Below, piece by piece: positions 43,704-51,986 of a DNA stretch of 64,000 bases. Under the pieces are notes generated by a model. The model had not been told where the DNA came from. It did not search any database and saw only the letters and a list, made by a program, of their open reading frames with translations. Origin of the DNA: Bordetella genomosp. 7 (GTDB lineage Bacteria; Pseudomonadota; Gammaproteobacteria; Burkholderiales; Burkholderiaceae_B); the NCBI RefSeq assembly GCF_002261265.1, contig NZ_NEVK01000001.1:124001-188000 (forward strand), read 5' to 3'. Both the position numbers and the translations under genes were made by a program. Numbering within the stretch: the stretch's first letter is position 1; every line of letters begins with the position of its first letter.

Positions 43704-44534
43704 ATGTATGGCGTTGCACATACACATGGAACGGCGATGGCCCAGCTTGAAACTGCTGCCGGGATGCTGCACGTCAAGGTATGGCGGGGCGGCCAGCATG
43801 GTGTCTTCCAGGACTACGAGCTGCCGCGCCGCGACAACCAGACCGTGCTGGACGTGGCCACGCATATCCAGCGGCACCTGGACCCCACCTTGTCATACCG
43901 GTATGCCTGCCGCGTGGGCATGTGCGGATCGTGCGCCATGACGGTCAACGGCGTGGCGCGCTGGACTTGCCGCACCCATGTGTCGCGCGTTGCCCGCGAT
44001 GGCCGCATCGAGCTCGCGCCGCTGTCGAATCTGCCCATCGTCAAGGATCTGGTGACCGACATGGCGCCCTTTTTCGACAAATGGCAGCAGGCGCAGGGCC
44101 GTTTCACGGGGCCGGCCAGCCGGCAAGATCCGGTGGCGCGCGTCAGCCCCGCATCGCCGGCGCGCCGCGCGGCCGATGCGGGAATCGAATGCATAGGCTG
44201 CGGTGTCTGCTATGCGTCTTGCGACGTGGTGAGCTGGAAGCCGCAGTTCCTGGGGCCGGCTGCGCTGAACCGCGCCTGGACGCTGGTCAACGACGAACGC
44301 GACACCGCCGGCGCCCGGCGGCTTGCTGCCGTGGCGGGCGACGCCGGCTGTCACGCCTGCCATACACAGGGCTCCTGTACGCTGCGCTGCCCCAAGGGCA
44401 TTGCGCCCACCGCCGCCATCGCCGGCCTGAAGCGCGTGACGGCGCGCGCGGCGTTGCGGGGCGAACTGACCGGCGCGGCCGCGCCGGAAGAAACGGCCGG
44501 CGCGCTGCCCGGCGTAACGGAAGCGACGCCATGA
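43704..44534 (+). CDS. Succinate dehydrogenase/fumarate reductase-like iron-sulfur subunit
   Basis: A 276-residue SdhB/FrdB-type subunit carrying electrons between flavoprotein and membrane quinone. The [2Fe-2S] ligands are C69, C74, C77 and C89 ('CRVGMCGSCAMTVNG'). C163, C166, C169 and C173 bind a [4Fe-4S]/[3Fe-4S] pair together with C216 and C225/C229 ('CIGCGVCYASC', 'CHTQGSCTLRCPKG'). The C-terminus is longer than in housekeeping SdhB (about 235). ATG may be at 43704 or 43737. It is the first gene of an operon with membrane, fumarase and flavoprotein subunits. Confidence 0.88.
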   Translation: MYGVAHTHGTAMAQLETAAGMLHVKVWRGGQHGVFQDYELPRRDNQTVLDVATHIQRHLDPTLSYRYACRVGMCGSCAMTVNGVARWTCRTHVSRVARDGRIELAPLSNLPIVKDLVTDMAPFFDKWQQAQGRFTGPASRQDPVARVSPASPARRAADAGIECIGCGVCYASCDVVSWKPQFLGPAALNRAWTLVNDERDTAGARRLAAVAGDAGCHACHTQGSCTLRCPKGIAPTAAIAGLKRVTARAALRGELTGAAAPEETAGALPGVTEATP

Positions 44535-44887
44535 GCGCGGCCAGCGCAGCGCGTCGGTGGTACTGGCAACGCATCAGCGCCATGGTCATGACGGTATTCG
44601 TGCTGGCGCATCTGGCGCTGGTGACATGGGCAGTGCGCGGCGGGCTGAGCGCCGCCGAGGTGCTGGGCCGCACGCAGGGCAGCGTGGGCTGGGGGGTGTT
44701 CTACGCGGTGTTCGTGCTGTTGGTGGCCATCCATGCGGGCATAGGCTTGCGCAATGTGCTCGACGAATGGGCGGCGACGCGCAAATGGTCAGGCGCAATG
44801 GGGCTGGCGGCGGGCGCGCTGCTGCTGGCACTGGGGTGGCGCGCCGTTGCCGCCGTGACGCTGGGGGGCGGATATGCGCCGCAATGA
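44531..44887 (+). CDS. Succinate dehydrogenase-like membrane subunit (first cytochrome b subunit)
   Basis: A 118-residue protein with three helices. 'YWQRISAMVMTVFVLAHLAL' contains the Ser/Arg quinone-site and His heme-ligand pattern of SdhC/D-type subunits, and a second His is in 'VLLVAIHAGIGLRNVLDEW'. The ATG overlaps the SdhB-like stop (ATGA). With the next gene it forms the membrane anchor. Confidence 0.8.
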   Translation: MSAASAARRWYWQRISAMVMTVFVLAHLALVTWAVRGGLSAAEVLGRTQGSVGWGVFYAVFVLLVAIHAGIGLRNVLDEWAATRKWSGAMGLAAGALLLALGWRAVAAVTLGGGYAPQ

Positions 44888-45227
44888 CCGCCGCGCCCGC
44901 ACGCATGCCAGCTGGCTGGCTTTTGCCGTGCACCGCATTTCAGGGCTGCTGTTGCTGGCGTTCCTGCCCGTGCACTTCTGGACATTGGGCCTGGCGCTTC
45001 AGGGCGAGGCGGCGCTGGACGGTGCATTGCGCTGGTACGAAGCGCCCATTTTCAAGTTCGGCGAATGGGCGCTGGTGCTGTGCCTGGCGCTGCATCTGGC
45101 GGGCGGGGTGCGCTTGCTGTGGATAGAGTTTGCGCCGTGGCAGGGGTTGCGGCGCGGATGGATCGCGGCGGGCACGCTGGCTTCGCTGGCGGTGTCTGTG
45201 CTTTTTGCCTTCAACATGCTGGGTTGA
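44874..45227 (+). CDS. Succinate dehydrogenase-like membrane subunit (second cytochrome b subunit)
   Basis: A 117-residue three-helix protein. 'AFAVHRISGLLLLAFLPVHFW' is the SdhC signature (HRxSG plus heme His), and 'CLALHLAGGVRLLWIEF' supplies another His. It overlaps the preceding gene by 14 bases. Two separate short anchor subunits make this a complete four-subunit complex with the genes at 43704 and 46735. Confidence 0.82.
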   Translation: MRRNDRRARTHASWLAFAVHRISGLLLLAFLPVHFWTLGLALQGEAALDGALRWYEAPIFKFGEWALVLCLALHLAGGVRLLWIEFAPWQGLRRGWIAAGTLASLAVSVLFAFNMLG

Positions 45228-45230
45228 ACG

Positions 45231-46109
45231 ATGCCAGAGATCGATTATGCGCAGGTGGAAGACGCCGCGCGCGAACTGTACATAAGGGCGCTCAAGCGGC
45301 TGCCTGACGATATCAAGCAGGGCTTTGCGCAGTTGCGCGCCGCAGAATCGTCGCCGCGCGCGCAGACGATCCTGGACACCATGACGACCAATATCACGGT
45401 GGCCGAACAGAACGACAACCTGCTTTGCCAGGACACCGGCATTCCCATCTATAACGTCTTGGTGGGGCGTCGCGTGGGGCTGGACGGCTGGCGGCTGAAG
45501 CAGGCAATCCGCGCCGGCTGCGAGCGCGCCACGCGCGAGCATCCGTTGCGTTCAAGTGTGGTGCATCCGATCAGCCGCAAGAACGCGCATACGTCGTGTG
45601 GCCCGGGCGTGCCCGTTATCCATATCGATTTCTGCGAGCAAGACGACCGCCTGGAAATCGAGATGATTCCCAAGGGCAGCGGTTCGGAAAACAATTCGTT
45701 CCTGCGCATGGCGATTCCGGCCGAGGGGCTGGATGCCGTGAAGACCTTCGTGATCGACTGTGTCATGCAGGCGGGCGGCAAAACCTGTCCGCCCACCATC
45801 GTGGGCGTGGGCGTGGGCGGCACCTCGGACCTGTGCGTGCACCTGGCCAAGCAGGCCGCGACCCGCCCGCTGGGTTCGCACTGTGGCGATCCGCTGGGCG
45901 CCGAACTGGAGCGCGACCTTTCCGTGGCGGTCAACCAGCTGGGCGTGGGCCCGCAGGGCCTGGGGGGCGACGCAACCGCCTTTGCCGTGCACGTCGAACT
46001 GGCGGCCACCCATATCACCATGAATCCGGTGGCCGTGAACATGCAATGCCATTCGGCGCGCCGGGCGCGCGCCATCTTCACGCCGCGGGGCGTGCAGTAC
46101 GGATTCTGA
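45231..46109 (+). CDS. Class I fumarate hydratase, alpha subunit (TtdA-like)
   Basis: A 292-residue [4Fe-4S] dehydratase subunit. A cluster cysteine is C66 in 'NDNLLCQDTGIPIYNV'; others lie in 'FVIDCVMQAGGKTC' and 'VNMQCHSARRARA'. 'KGSGSENNSFLRM' and 'GVGVGGTSDLC' are family motifs. Two-subunit members include tartrate dehydratase (TtdAB) and split fumarases. It starts three bases after the membrane subunit, inside the dehydrogenase operon. Confidence 0.88.
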   Translation: MPEIDYAQVEDAARELYIRALKRLPDDIKQGFAQLRAAESSPRAQTILDTMTTNITVAEQNDNLLCQDTGIPIYNVLVGRRVGLDGWRLKQAIRAGCERATREHPLRSSVVHPISRKNAHTSCGPGVPVIHIDFCEQDDRLEIEMIPKGSGSENNSFLRMAIPAEGLDAVKTFVIDCVMQAGGKTCPPTIVGVGVGGTSDLCVHLAKQAATRPLGSHCGDPLGAELERDLSVAVNQLGVGPQGLGGDATAFAVHVELAATHITMNPVAVNMQCHSARRARAIFTPRGVQYGF

Positions 46110-46126
46110 GCGCAGCGGGACGAGCC

Positions 46127-46738
46127 ATGACGCACCACGACCTGACCATGCCCATCACGCAAGCCCAGGCGCGCGCGCTGCGCGTGGGCGACACCGTAAC
46201 CCTGCAGCGCACCCTGTTCGGCATACGCGACGCGAGCTATATCGCGCTGTTCGACCAGGGGCGTGCGACCCGCCTGGATATGAACGGGCACGCCGTCATC
46301 CACACCGCGCCCAATGTGCGCAAGGTAACGCCCAGCGCGGCCAATCCGGCAGGTTATGAGCCGGTGTGCATTGGCACCACCACGTCATCGCGCATGGAGC
46401 GCTTCACGGCGCAGCTGATGCGCCAATGCGGCGTGCGCCTGATTGTTGGCAAGGGCGGCATGCATGAAGGGTCGAGCCGCGCGTTTGCCGAGCTGGGCGG
46501 CGCGTACCTTGCCATTGTCGGCGGAACTGCGGCGCTGGAAACCACGTGGATCGAATGCATCGAGGATGTCGACCTGGACGACCTGAACCCGGAGTCGCTG
46601 TGGAAGTTCCGCATCCGCGACTTCGGCCCGTTGCTGGTGGCCATGGACAGCCATGGCGCATCGCTGTATGAACAGGTGGCGCACGACGTCGCGGATCGGC
46701 GCCAGGCAGTACTGGCGAGCCTGGGGGTGACGCGATGA
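46127..46738 (+). CDS. Class I fumarate hydratase, beta subunit (TtdB-like)
   Basis: A 203-residue partner of the alpha subunit. 'LFGIRDASYIALFDQGRA', 'GTTTSSRMERFTAQLMRQCG' and 'IVGKGGMHEGSS' (the KGG..G substrate loop) are diagnostic. It lies 17 bases after alpha, and the flavoprotein gene overlaps its stop. The alpha-beta pair hydrates fumarate or a substituted fumarate, the product expected from the dehydrogenase encoded around it. Confidence 0.88.
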   Translation: MTHHDLTMPITQAQARALRVGDTVTLQRTLFGIRDASYIALFDQGRATRLDMNGHAVIHTAPNVRKVTPSAANPAGYEPVCIGTTTSSRMERFTAQLMRQCGVRLIVGKGGMHEGSSRAFAELGGAYLAIVGGTAALETTWIECIEDVDLDDLNPESLWKFRIRDFGPLLVAMDSHGASLYEQVAHDVADRRQAVLASLGVTR

Positions 46739-48468
46739 GCCAGCATGGCTTGCAGGTGCGCCAGACGGATGTGCTGATCCTGGGGTCGGGCGGCGCGGGG
46801 CTGTTCGCTGCGCTGCATGCGCACGACACGGCGCCGGGCCTGGACATTACCGTGGCCGTCAAGGGGCTGCTGGGAAAGTGCGGGTGCACGCGCATGGTCC
46901 AGGGCGGCTACAACGTGGCCCTGGCATCGGGCGATTCGCCCGAACGGCATTTCATGGACACCATCGAGGGCGGCAAGTGGCTGCCCGACCAGGAACTGGC
47001 CTGGACGCTGGTCAACCGGGCAATCGAACGCATCCACGAGCTGGAGAACGAGCTGGGCTGCTTCTTTGACCGCAACCCCGACGGCACACTGCATCAGAAA
47101 GCCTTCGCGGGCCAGACGTTCGACCGCACCGTGCACAAGGGAGACCTGACCGGCATCGAGATCATCAACCGGCTGGCCGAACAGGTATGGGCGCGGCGCA
47201 TCCATCGCATGGAAGAGCACCGCGCCGTCGAGCTGATACCGTGCCGCGACGGCCGACGCATCGCGGGCGTGCTGATGATAGACATCCGCACGGGCGAGTT
47301 CGTGCTGGTGCGGGCCAAGGCGGTGCTGCTGGCCACCGGCGGCGGGCCGACCATGTACCGCTTTCACACCCCCTCGGGAGACAAGAGCTGCGACGGCCTG
47401 TCCATGGCGTTGCGCCTGGGGCTGGGCCTGCGCGACATGGAGATGGTGCAGTTCCATCCCACGGGGCTGCTGGCGGGGACGGATACGCGCATGACGGGCA
47501 CCGTGCTCGAAGAAGGGCTGCGAGGTGCGGGGGGCTACCTGCTCAACGGCGCGGGCGTGCGCTTCATGCAAACCGTCGACCCGCGTGCCGAGCGCGCCAC
47601 GCGCGACATCGTGTCGCGCGGCATCTACGCCGAGATGCGCGCCGGACGCACATCGCCCAACGGCGGCGTGTATATCGAAATGGCCCACCTGGGGCCGGAT
47701 AACGTGCGGCGCCAGTTCAAGGGTATGGTCGAACGCTGCGCCGACTGCGGTTTCGACCTGGCGGCGGGGCGTGTCGAAGTGGTGCCGACCGCGCACTACA
47801 TGATGGGCGGCGTGCTGTTTGCCCCGGATTGCCGCACGGCCATGGCCGGCCTGTTTGCCGCCGGCGAAGATACAGGCGGCGTGCACGGCGCGAATCGCCT
47901 TGGCGGCAATGGGGTGGCCAATTCCACGGTATTTGGCGGCATCGCGGGCGACACCATGGGGCGTTGGGCGCCCGGCCAGGATTGGGCCGAGCCGGACCAG
48001 CGCGCCGTGCAGGCAGCCATGGCGCGCACACTGGCTCCGCTGGCCAGGCGGGGCGGCGATCTGCACGCCCTGCGCGAGCAGTTGTCGAACGTCATGTGGG
48101 ACGACGCCGGGATTGTGCGCGATGCAGAGGGTCTGCAGCGGGCGCTGGCGGCGCTGGCGCAGCTGCGCGGCGAGCTGGACAGCGTGGGCGTGGCGGAGTC
48201 GGGGCGCGCCTACAACATGACCTGGCACGATTGGCTGAACCTGGACAGCCTGGTGCACGTCAGCGAGGCCATAGTACGGGCCGCGCTGGCACGCGAAGAT
48301 TCGCGCGGCGCGCATTTTCGCGCCGATTATCCCGACGTGCGCGATCTGGAGCATTCGTGGTTTTCCGTGGTGTCGCAGCAGGACGGCGCCATGCAGGTGG
48401 AGAGGCATCCCGTGCAGTTCACACGCGTGCGGCCTGGCCAGACGCTGTTGCAGCAAGACGCGGCGTAG
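46735..48468 (+). CDS. Succinate dehydrogenase/fumarate reductase-like flavoprotein lacking the FAD-linking His
   Basis: A 577-residue FAD subunit. FAD dinucleotide motif: 'LILGSGGAGLFAALHA' (14-29). Active-site segments are present: 'EEGLRGAGGYLLNGAGVRFM', 'ERATRDIVSRGI', 'VVPTAHYMMGG' and 'SRGAHFRADYP'. In SdhA/FrdA a His in 'HTxxAQGG' binds FAD covalently. Here the stretch reads 'CTRMVQGGYNVAL', with C51 in place of His, so FAD should be non-covalent and its potential lower. That fits a substrate other than succinate, or work in the reductase direction. The ATG overlaps the fumarase beta stop. Confidence 0.85.
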   Translation: MSQHGLQVRQTDVLILGSGGAGLFAALHAHDTAPGLDITVAVKGLLGKCGCTRMVQGGYNVALASGDSPERHFMDTIEGGKWLPDQELAWTLVNRAIERIHELENELGCFFDRNPDGTLHQKAFAGQTFDRTVHKGDLTGIEIINRLAEQVWARRIHRMEEHRAVELIPCRDGRRIAGVLMIDIRTGEFVLVRAKAVLLATGGGPTMYRFHTPSGDKSCDGLSMALRLGLGLRDMEMVQFHPTGLLAGTDTRMTGTVLEEGLRGAGGYLLNGAGVRFMQTVDPRAERATRDIVSRGIYAEMRAGRTSPNGGVYIEMAHLGPDNVRRQFKGMVERCADCGFDLAAGRVEVVPTAHYMMGGVLFAPDCRTAMAGLFAAGEDTGGVHGANRLGGNGVANSTVFGGIAGDTMGRWAPGQDWAEPDQRAVQAAMARTLAPLARRGGDLHALREQLSNVMWDDAGIVRDAEGLQRALAALAQLRGELDSVGVAESGRAYNMTWHDWLNLDSLVHVSEAIVRAALAREDSRGAHFRADYPDVRDLEHSWFSVVSQQDGAMQVERHPVQFTRVRPGQTLLQQDAA

Positions 48469-48532
48469 CCCTGCCTGGTGGCACGCCACGCAGGCCGCTT
48501 CATAAAGAAAGAAGAAAAGCGAGGAGACCATC

Positions 48533-49552
48533 ATGGCAATCAGTGCAATCAGGGCATTCGGTGCATTCGGGGCGGCGCGGTGGGCCGCGGCGATGGCGGG
48601 CATGGCGGCCAGTATGGCGTTGGCAGGTCATGCCGCGGCACAGGCTTATCCGCAGCGCCCCGTGACGTTGGTGACCCCTTTCAGCGTGGGCGGGGACGCG
48701 GACCTTGCCGCGCGCAACCTGGCCGCGGTCGTGCAGCCATACCTGGGGCAGCCGCTGGTGGTGCTGAACCGGGCAGGGGCCAACGGCGCCATCGGCTCGC
48801 AATATGTCAGGGACGCCGAACCCGACGGCTATACCCTGCTGATGGCTCGCGTGGGGTCGCAGGCGATACTGCCCGCCTTGCAGCCGGGGCTTTCGTATCG
48901 CTGGGACGATTTCACGTTCCTGGGCTTGCTTGAGCTGAACCCCTACGTATGCGCCGTGCCCAAGAATTCCCGCTACCGCACGCTGGCCGACCTGGTGGCG
49001 GCCATCAAGGCGCGGCCGGGAGCCTTGAACTACGCGACCACGGGCCCGGCCACCGTGCTGAACCTGGGGCCGCAACTGCTGTTCAACGTGCTGGGGCTGT
49101 CGTCTACCGCCGCGATGCCGATTACCTATAAGGGTTCGGGCGAGGCGATGCTGGCCGCGCTGTCGGGGCAGGTGGATTTTGTGTGCACCAACTATGCGCC
49201 GATGGCCGGCCCTTTGCAGGACGGCCGCCTGCGCGCGCTGGTGACCACGACGCCCAAGCGCCTGGAAAGCCTGCCCGATGTGCCGACGGCACGCGAAGCC
49301 GGCTATCCGCAGCTCGAGGCCATTACGGGCTGGAGCGCGTTGTACGGCCCGCCGGGCATGACGCAGGACGCGGTGCGCAAATGGGCGGAAGTGCTGCGCC
49401 AGGTATCGTCCGACCGTGCCTGGATCGACGGCACCGTGCGGCTGGGCAGCGTGCCAGACGTGCGGCCGGCCGAGCCGACGCGGGCGTTCGTGCAGGCCCA
49501 GGTCGATGCCTATGTAAAACTGGGGCGCACGGCGGGTATTGCACTGAAATAA
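48533..49552 (+). CDS. Bug/TctC-family periplasmic substrate-binding protein
   Basis: A 339-residue receptor with a long signal peptide ending 'GHAAAQAYP' (about 37). The mature motifs are 'VTLVTPFSVGGDADLAAR' (an SVGG variant of the PAGG loop), 'VLNRAGANGAIGSQ' and 'ITYKGSGEAMLAALSGQ'. GAGGAGA precedes the ATG. It lies within the dehydrogenase/fumarase operon and so should bind the dicarboxylate-like substrate of that pathway. Confidence 0.92.
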   Translation: MAISAIRAFGAFGAARWAAAMAGMAASMALAGHAAAQAYPQRPVTLVTPFSVGGDADLAARNLAAVVQPYLGQPLVVLNRAGANGAIGSQYVRDAEPDGYTLLMARVGSQAILPALQPGLSYRWDDFTFLGLLELNPYVCAVPKNSRYRTLADLVAAIKARPGALNYATTGPATVLNLGPQLLFNVLGLSSTAAMPITYKGSGEAMLAALSGQVDFVCTNYAPMAGPLQDGRLRALVTTTPKRLESLPDVPTAREAGYPQLEAITGWSALYGPPGMTQDAVRKWAEVLRQVSSDRAWIDGTVRLGSVPDVRPAEPTRAFVQAQVDAYVKLGRTAGIALK

Positions 49553-49606
49553 GATTCGACAGGTCACTGCCGCTGCGTGCGGCATGCGCAACACGAGGGG
49601 TTATCG

Positions 49607-51220
49607 ATGGCAGTCAACGTTCGCGGCGCCGATGCACTGGCGCAGTCGATCAGGGCGGCAGGCATCACGCGCCTGTTCACCTTGTCGGGCAACCACATCA
49701 TGCCGGTATTCGACGCCGCGCTGTCGGCGGGAATCGAGCTGGTGCACGTGCGGCACGAGGCCGCCGCGGTACACATGGCCGACGCATGGGCGCGGCTGAC
49801 GGGCGAACCTGGGGTGGCGTTGGTGACGGGCGGGCCCGGCCACGCCAACGCGGTGTCGGCTCTTTACACCGCGCAGATGTCGGAATCGCCGGTGGTGCTG
49901 CTGTCGGGCCACGCGCCCAATCGCCAGGCGGGGTGGGGCGCCTTTCAGGAAATGGACCAGGCCGCCATGGCGGCCCCCGTGGCCAAGGCCTCGTGGGTTG
50001 CCGCGACGGCAGACGGGCTGGCAGCCGACTTCGCGCGCGCCTGCCGGGTGGCCGCCAGCGGCCGCCCTGGCCCGGTGCATCTGAGCCTGCCTACCGATGC
50101 GCTGGAGCAAGCTGCCGGCTCCGTAGCGCCGCCGGCCCAGGCGTACGCGCCGCAGCCCATGCCGCTGCAGGCCGATCGCGCGGCCTTGTTTGCGGCGCGC
50201 CTGGCGCAGGCGCGGCGCCCGCTGGTGCTGGTGGGGCCGCGAGGCTGGACGGATGCGGGCCGCGCCCGCGTGGCGGCGCTGCGCCGGGCCTGGGGAATCC
50301 CGGTCGTGGCCAGCGAGAGCCCGCGCGGCGCCAATGATCCGGCGCTGGGCGCGTTCGCGCCTGTGCTGGGTCGCGCCGATTGCGTGCTGCTGGTGGGCAA
50401 GCGGGTCGATTTCACCTTGCAATTCGGCCAGGCGTTCGACCCCGCATGCGTGTTTATGCAGATCGACGCCGACGAGTTTGAATACGACCGTACGCGCCGC
50501 GCCGTGGGCGAGCGGCTGCAGGAAACCGCGCAGGCCGACACCTATGCCGCGCTGGATGCCCTGGCGGCCATCCCGGCGCAAGGGCCGGCCGGCTGGCTGG
50601 CCGAGGTCGAGGCGGCGCTGGCCTATCGTCCATCGGCCTGGCGCGAGGCGCGCGGCGCCGATGCCGGACTGCATCCGGCCGAAATCTGCCGCGCGGTGCA
50701 GCACGTGCTGGACTCGCACGAAGATTCGGTGCTGGTGTGCGACGGCGGGGAATTCGGGCAGTGGGCGCAGGCGTGCCTGAACGCGCCGCATCGCGTCATC
50801 AACGGGGCCGCGGGCGCCATCGGCGCGGCGCTGCCTATGGCCCTGGCTGCGCGCCTGGCGTATCGCGGCGCGCCCGTGGTGGCGATGATGGGCGACGGCA
50901 CGTTCGGCTTTCATTGCGCTGAAATGGACACCGCGGTGCGCTACGGTCTGCCCTTCATTTGCGTAGTGGGCAACGACGCGCGCTGGAACGCCGAATACCA
51001 GATCCAGCTCAACCAGTATGGCCCCGGGCGACTGGTCGGTTGCGAACTGCTGCAGACGCGCTACGACCGCGTGGCCGAAGGCTTCGGTGCGCGGGGCGCG
51101 TGGGTCGGGCGCGCCGAGACTCTTGCGCCGGCGCTGCAGGCCGCGCGCGACGCCAGCCTGCCCACCTGCGTGAACGTGGCGCTGGACGGCTTGCCGGCCC
51201 CTGTGGTGCGGCAGGGCTGA
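49607..51220 (+). CDS. Thiamine-diphosphate-dependent enzyme (2-hydroxyacyl-CoA lyase/acetolactate synthase-like)
   Basis: A 537-residue ThDP enzyme. Catalytic Glu is in 'VHVRHEAAAVHMADAWAR' (E50). The PP-domain motif is 'MMGDGTFGFHCAEMDTAVRYG..VVGNDARWN', at about residues 430-460, the canonical GDG-to-N signature binding Mg-ThDP. It resembles oxalyl-CoA decarboxylase/2-hydroxyacyl-CoA lyase proteins more than biosynthetic synthases. CGAGGGG precedes ATG 49607. Placed after a Bug receptor and before a TauE exporter, it likely performs decarboxylation or C-C cleavage in the same pathway. Confidence 0.82.
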   Translation: MAVNVRGADALAQSIRAAGITRLFTLSGNHIMPVFDAALSAGIELVHVRHEAAAVHMADAWARLTGEPGVALVTGGPGHANAVSALYTAQMSESPVVLLSGHAPNRQAGWGAFQEMDQAAMAAPVAKASWVAATADGLAADFARACRVAASGRPGPVHLSLPTDALEQAAGSVAPPAQAYAPQPMPLQADRAALFAARLAQARRPLVLVGPRGWTDAGRARVAALRRAWGIPVVASESPRGANDPALGAFAPVLGRADCVLLVGKRVDFTLQFGQAFDPACVFMQIDADEFEYDRTRRAVGERLQETAQADTYAALDALAAIPAQGPAGWLAEVEAALAYRPSAWREARGADAGLHPAEICRAVQHVLDSHEDSVLVCDGGEFGQWAQACLNAPHRVINGAAGAIGAALPMALAARLAYRGAPVVAMMGDGTFGFHCAEMDTAVRYGLPFICVVGNDARWNAEYQIQLNQYGPGRLVGCELLQTRYDRVAEGFGARGAWVGRAETLAPALQAARDASLPTCVNVALDGLPAPVVRQG

Positions 51221-51224
51221 GCCC

Positions 51225-51971
51225 GTGCCCGTCGAAACATGGCTGCTGCTGGGCGGCGGCGCGTTTGTCGCGGGGTTTGTGCAGGGGCTGGCCGGGTTCG
51301 GATTCGGGCTGGTGGCGATGGCATTCTGGTCGTGGACGCTGCCCCCGTCGATGGCCGCGCCCGCCGTGGTGTTCGGGTCGCTGATCGGGCAGTTGCTGGC
51401 GGTGCGCTCGTTGCGCCATGGGTTCAGCTGGCGTCGCCTGTTGCCGTTTCTATTGGGCGGGCTGGCGGGCATCCCGCTGGGCGTGGCGCTGCTGCGCTAT
51501 GTCGATCCCGCCGCCTTCAGGCTGGGGGTGGGCCTGGTGTTGCTGGCCTATTGCCCGGCCATGCTGCTGGCTGCCGAGCTGCCGCGTATTGCGCGCGGCG
51601 GGCGCGCGGCCGACGCGGCGGTGGGATGGCTGGGCGGGGCCATGAGCGGGTTCGGCGGTCTGCCCGGTCCGGCGCCCACGTTGTGGTGTGTGCTGCGCGG
51701 CTGGCCGCGCGACGAGCAGCGCGCGGTGTTCCAGAGCTTCAACCTGGCGATGCATGCCGTCACCCTGGCAAGCTACGGGGTGGCCGGCCTGCTGACGCCG
51801 CAGACCGTGCCCGTGTTTTCCGTGGTGGGGGCGGCCGTCCTGATTCCCGCCCTGGCGGGCGTGCACTTGTATCGCCGCTTCAGCGATCTGGTGTTCCGCC
51901 GCCTGGTGCTGGCATTGTTGACCCTGTCGGGCATTGCGCTGGTGGTGGCGGGCGCGCGGGGGTTCTGGTAG
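51225..51971 (+). CDS. TauE/SafE-family membrane transporter (sulfite/organosulfur exporter type)
   Basis: A 248-residue protein with about seven to eight helices. 'FVAGFVQGLAGFGFGLVAMA' near the start and 'GGAMSGFGGLPGPAPTLW' in the middle are the two glycine-rich repeats of the TauE/SafE fold (DUF81). Characterised members export sulfite or sulfoacetate. The start is GTG at 51225, four bases after the ThDP gene stop. It is tail to tail with the sulfolactate operon, so a sulfite-efflux role for that operon is attractive though it is transcribed from the other side. Confidence 0.82.
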   Translation: MPVETWLLLGGGAFVAGFVQGLAGFGFGLVAMAFWSWTLPPSMAAPAVVFGSLIGQLLAVRSLRHGFSWRRLLPFLLGGLAGIPLGVALLRYVDPAAFRLGVGLVLLAYCPAMLLAAELPRIARGGRAADAAVGWLGGAMSGFGGLPGPAPTLWCVLRGWPRDEQRAVFQSFNLAMHAVTLASYGVAGLLTPQTVPVFSVVGAAVLIPALAGVHLYRRFSDLVFRRLVLALLTLSGIALVVAGARGFW

Positions 51972-51986
51972 CCCTGCGCGGCGGCT

